Of a DNA stretch of 16,772 nt, positions 14,341 through 16,772 are shown piece by piece. Position numbers and translations under genes: made by a program. Under the pieces are notes generated by a model. That model worked only from the letters and a program-made list of their open reading frames with translations, made no database searches and was not told the DNA's origin. This DNA comes from Clostridiales bacterium UBA3277 (GTDB lineage: Bacteria > Bacillota > Clostridia > Oscillospirales > Oscillospiraceae): the NCBI GenBank assembly GCA_002362145.1, contig DETX01000078.1:1324-18095 (forward strand). Direction: 5' to 3'. Within the stretch, counting starts at the first letter, position 1. Every line of letters begins with the position of its first letter.

Positions 14341-14373
14341 ATAGCGGGCAAACATATTTGGCGACAAAGCGAA

Positions 14374-14402
14374 TGGCCAATTGATTAAGAAATCGTTAAA
14401 AT
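14374..14402 (+). promoter_or_regulatory. Possible promoter of the rpiR operon
   Basis: TGGCCA (14374-14379) and TAAAAT (14397-14402, five of six -10 matches) are separated by 17 bases in AT-rich DNA upstream of the regulator gene. The -35 is weak, as expected if the promoter is low-level or activated. Confidence 0.4.
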
Positions 14403-14437
14403 AGGACCATTCTTATGAAAAAGGGAGGGAAAGGGAC

Positions 14438-15292
14438 ATGAGCAGCGCGTTGGTACAACTGCGGGAACGGGCCAAAACCTTTTCCAGCACCGAGCGGGAG
14501 GCGGCCGGCGTCATCCTGGAAAACCCCCGGCTGGTGGTGGACATGAGCATCCACGAGCTGGCCAGGCACACCTTTTCCTCGGCATCCACCATTGTGCGGA
14601 TGTGCGTCCACACCGGCTACTCCGGCTATAAGGAGTTCCGCAAGGCGGTGACCTATGAGCTGGCGCTGAAGGAGCAGACGAGAAAAACCGAGCAGCAGGA
14701 AATCCGGCCCTCGGACCCCATCGAGACGGTGATTGACAAGATCACGGAGCTGAACATCCGTTCCCTGGAGGAGACCCGGGAGCTTTTGGATGCCAAGGAG
14801 ATTCAAAAATGCGTGGAGCTGCTCAAAAATGCCCGGGTGATCTATCTTTTCGGCCTAGGGGCCTCCCTCTGCGCCGCCAAGGACGCATACCTGAAATTTC
14901 TGCGGCTGAATAAGCTGTGCGTAATCAATGAGGACTGGCATTCCCAGCTTCTCCAGGCGAGAAACGCCACCAGGGAGGACCTGGCCCTGGTGATCTCCTA
15001 TTCCGGAGCCACGGTGGAGATCATCGAGTGCATGAAGGCCCTCAAGGAAAATGGCACTGCCATCATTGCCATCACCCGCTGTGTCCAGTCGCCGGTGTCG
15101 GAGCTGGCGGATGAGAAGCTGTACACCGCCGCCAACGAATCGCTGTTTCGCAGCGGCGCCATGTCCTCCCGGATGTCCCAGCTCAACATTGTGGACATCC
15201 TCTACACGGCCCTGGCCAACGAATCCTATGAGCAGTCGCTGAACCAGCTCTCCAAGACCCATATCCGCAAGCCTCCCATCCGCAGCGTATAA
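14438..15292 (+). CDS. RpiR/MurR-like transcriptional regulator (HTH-SIS)
   Basis: A 284-residue cytoplasmic DNA-binding regulator. The N-terminal HTH_6 domain (about 1-77) includes the typical RpiR helix pattern ELARHTFSSASTIVRMCVHTGYSGYKEFRKAV (40-71). The SIS sugar-phosphate domain (about 125-260) has FGLGAS (138-143) and VISYSGATVE (185-194). It is transcribed away from the transporter operon across a shared control region, the usual arrangement for a local regulator. MurNAc-6-phosphate or GlcNAc-6-phosphate is the likely effector by analogy with MurR, which controls MurNAc use in Escherichia coli. AGGGAGGG lies about eight bases before the ATG. Repressor versus activator cannot be told. 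Confidence 0.92.
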   Translation: MSSALVQLRERAKTFSSTEREAAGVILENPRLVVDMSIHELARHTFSSASTIVRMCVHTGYSGYKEFRKAVTYELALKEQTRKTEQQEIRPSDPIETVIDKITELNIRSLEETRELLDAKEIQKCVELLKNARVIYLFGLGASLCAAKDAYLKFLRLNKLCVINEDWHSQLLQARNATREDLALVISYSGATVEIIECMKALKENGTAIIAITRCVQSPVSELADEKLYTAANESLFRSGAMSSRMSQLNIVDILYTALANESYEQSLNQLSKTHIRKPPIRSV

Positions 15293-15303
15293 AGGAGAAT
15301 ACC

Positions 15304-15933
15304 ATGAGATTTGATCCGGATTCCAGATTTTTTACCTTCTGCGCCCGGCTGGTGGAGCTGGTGGGCATCAATCTGCTGTGGCTGGTGTGCTCTGTGCCCA
15401 TTGTGACCATGGGTCCGGCCACCAAGGCCATGCTTACCTGCCTGTACGCCTGGCAGGCGGGGGAGAGGTGCGGAAGCGGACCTTTTTTCCGGGCCTTCCG
15501 GGAGGGCTTCGGCCGGTCCCTGGGGCTGTGGCTGGGGATTTTGTTTCTGGGGGCTATGCTGGGCGTGGACTACTGCATCGTGGCAAACCTCGCCTTTCCC
15601 GGCCAGATGGCCGTGATCGGGCTGATCTGCTTCGTGGGCTTTGCCCTGATCCTGTTTACGGGCATGGTGTTTCCGCTGCTGTCCCAGTTTCCCATGGGGG
15701 TGAGGGATACGGCCATCAACGCCGTTCTTCTGAGCCTGGCGAATCTGCCGAAAATGCTGCTGGTGACGGCCGTGAATCTGCTGCCGGCGGTCCTGGCGGT
15801 GCTGACGCCCCAGCTGTTTGTAATCTCCGGCTTTTTCTGGCTGCTGTGCGGCATCGCGCTGATTGGCCTGTACGACATAAAGGTTCTGGAACGGGTCCTT
15901 GCTCCCTTCCGGAACAGACAGGAGGAAGTATGA
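15304..15933 (+). CDS. DUF624/YesL-family membrane protein
   Basis: A 209-residue integral membrane protein of the YesL family, often encoded beside CUT1 sugar ABC transporters in Firmicutes but without a settled function. The N-terminal pattern FFTFCARLVELVGINLLWLVCSVPIVTMGPATKAM fits DUF624 closely, with the conserved N-L-W and P-I-V-T-x-G-P-A positions. About five hydrophobic segments are seen (roughly 15-38, 72-95, 100-125, 143-165 and 168-190). AGGAG lies six bases before the ATG, and the regulator stop is 11 bases upstream. The stop overlaps the next start as ATGA, so the two genes are translationally coupled. Confidence 0.85.
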   Translation: MRFDPDSRFFTFCARLVELVGINLLWLVCSVPIVTMGPATKAMLTCLYAWQAGERCGSGPFFRAFREGFGRSLGLWLGILFLGAMLGVDYCIVANLAFPGQMAVIGLICFVGFALILFTGMVFPLLSQFPMGVRDTAINAVLLSLANLPKMLLVTAVNLLPAVLAVLTPQLFVISGFFWLLCGIALIGLYDIKVLERVLAPFRNRQEEV

Positions 15934-16733
15934 AAAAGTTGATGGAAGCCATCAACCTGCCGGCCGAAGCGGCCCAGGCGGTCCTGGCGGCGGACCGGTC
16001 CCTGCCCCGGGACCTGGATGTGAGCGGGCTGACCCGGGAAGAGACCTGGCAGTCCGGCAGAGCCGCGCTGCTGGAAAAGCTGGGGCCGGACCCGGGGGGC
16101 TTCAAGGAGCTGGCGTGTATGCTCCGCTGTGCCATGGCAGCCAGAGAGACCTATGAGGAGCTTGGCATCGGGGAGAAGATTTACCGGGATACCTTTGCCT
16201 GCTTTACCCGGTTTGTGCGGGAGCATAGGGACAGCTTCGGAAGCTATGGCTTTGACCGGGGCTTTTGGACGGTGCGGCAGGTCTCCTGCAAGCTCTTTCG
16301 GATCGGAGAGCTGGAGTATGAGCCGATCCGAATGGATGGCGAGCCTGTGATCAGTCTCCACATCCCCTCGGATGCCCGGCTGGAGCCGGGGGAGCTTCGC
16401 AGGTCCTATTTGGACGCCCGGGCCCTTCTGGGAAGGGCGTTCCCGGAGTACGCCGGGGCCCGGATGTACTGCCACAGCTGGCTCCTCTCGCCCACCCTCA
16501 AGGAACTGCTGCCTCCCGGCTCCCGGATTCTGCGGTTTCAGGAATCCTTTGCCGTGACGCCCTTGGCGGGGGACAACCGGGAGTACCGGCTCTGGGTGTT
16601 TAAGAACCCGTCGCTGCCGCCGGAGGACTATCCCGAGGAAACGAGCCTCCAGCGGAAGCTGAAGGCCCGGATTCTGGAGGGCGGCACCCTGACGGATGCC
16701 AAGGGCTTCCTTGTCCGGGAGCCATTTGTATAG
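15930..16733 (+). CDS. Acyltransferase-like protein (NAT_N/GNAT_C type)
   Basis: A 267-residue soluble protein that resembles the 'acyltransferase domain-containing' family with an alpha-helical NAT_N-like N-terminus (about 1-125) and a GNAT_C-like C-terminus (about 126-265). The C-terminal part has VISLHIPSDARLEPGELRRSYLDA (140-163) and the MYCHSWLLSPTLKELLPPGSRIL region (179-201), both typical. Residues IYRDTFACFTRFV (84-96) resemble the conserved helix of the N-terminal part. It starts in an ATGA overlap with the YesL gene, with GGAGGAA upstream. The substrate is unknown; acylation of an amino sugar or a peptide stem amine is possible by context. Family recognition is from memory of motifs and moderately certain. 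Confidence 0.72.
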   Translation: MKKLMEAINLPAEAAQAVLAADRSLPRDLDVSGLTREETWQSGRAALLEKLGPDPGGFKELACMLRCAMAARETYEELGIGEKIYRDTFACFTRFVREHRDSFGSYGFDRGFWTVRQVSCKLFRIGELEYEPIRMDGEPVISLHIPSDARLEPGELRRSYLDARALLGRAFPEYAGARMYCHSWLLSPTLKELLPPGSRILRFQESFAVTPLAGDNREYRLWVFKNPSLPPEDYPEETSLQRKLKARILEGGTLTDAKGFLVREPFV

Positions 16734-16739
16734 GAGACA

Positions 16740-16771
16740 GAGCGACCCCGGGCACGTGCCCGGGGGCGCTC
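16740..16771 (+). terminator. Strong palindromic hairpin after the rpiR operon
   Basis: GAGCG (16740-16744) pairs with CGCTC (16767-16771). Inside, the perfect 20-bp palindrome formed by CCCCGGGCAC and GTGCCCGGGG (16746-16765) continues the stem after one mismatch. It begins seven bases after the stop codon. The window ends before any T-run could be seen, so terminator is likely but not complete. Confidence 0.6.
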
Positions 16772-16772
16772 A

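Overview
The window looks like a chromosomal segment of a GC-rich Clostridia member. A gut Oscillospiraceae-type bacterium (Flavonifractor/Lawsonibacter/Oscillibacter relatives) is my best guess. It rests on the GC-rich coding sequence, strong AAGGAGG ribosome binding sites, an ABC sugar importer without a PTS, an RpiR regulator and a YesL-type protein. The genus is inferred, not shown. No rRNA, tRNA, insertion sequence or CRISPR array was seen.

Layout. (1) 1-2436, minus strand: a cobalt/nickel energy-coupling factor (ECF) importer in the order cbiM (with a fused C-terminal PDGLE segment), cbiQ and cbiO, the last cut by the window edge. Its promoter lies at about 2492-2520. (2) 2579-6151, minus strand: a tight operon for namZ (exo-N-acetylmuramidase), nagZ (GH3 beta-N-acetylglucosaminidase) and murK (MurNAc/GlcNAc kinase). 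(3) 6217-7389, plus strand: anmK (anhydro-MurNAc kinase) with its own promoter and terminator, the only plus-strand gene inside the minus-strand cluster. (4) 7422-14097, minus strand: an operon for a sugar-binding lipoprotein, two ABC permeases, a tandem GNAT acetyltransferase, a PIG-L/LmbE-type protein, murQ (MurNAc-6-phosphate etherase) and an EstA-type esterase. (5) 14098-14437: an AT-rich divergent control region with a strong minus-strand promoter, a structured leader and repeated TGCACA motifs. (6) 14438-16733, plus strand: an RpiR/MurR-like regulator, a DUF624/YesL membrane protein and a NAT_N/GNAT_C-type acyltransferase-like protein, followed by a strong hairpin.

Together regions 2-6 read as a peptidoglycan amino-sugar salvage locus. 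The ABC importer would bring in unphosphorylated MurNAc/GlcNAc sugars or disaccharides. NamZ and NagZ, both without a signal peptide, would split them inside the cell. MurK and AnmK would phosphorylate MurNAc and anhydro-MurNAc, and MurQ would make GlcNAc-6-phosphate. nagA, nagB and the importer ATPase are not in the window and must be elsewhere. The esterase, PIG-L protein and acetyltransferases are unassigned accessory enzymes that may handle modified (O-acetylated, N-deacetylated or acylated) sugars.

The most interesting non-coding signal is a perfect 18-bp inverted repeat flanking the cbiM promoter. One arm contains the cbiM ribosome binding site, so read-through RNA from murK could mask it while RNA from the cbiM promoter could not.
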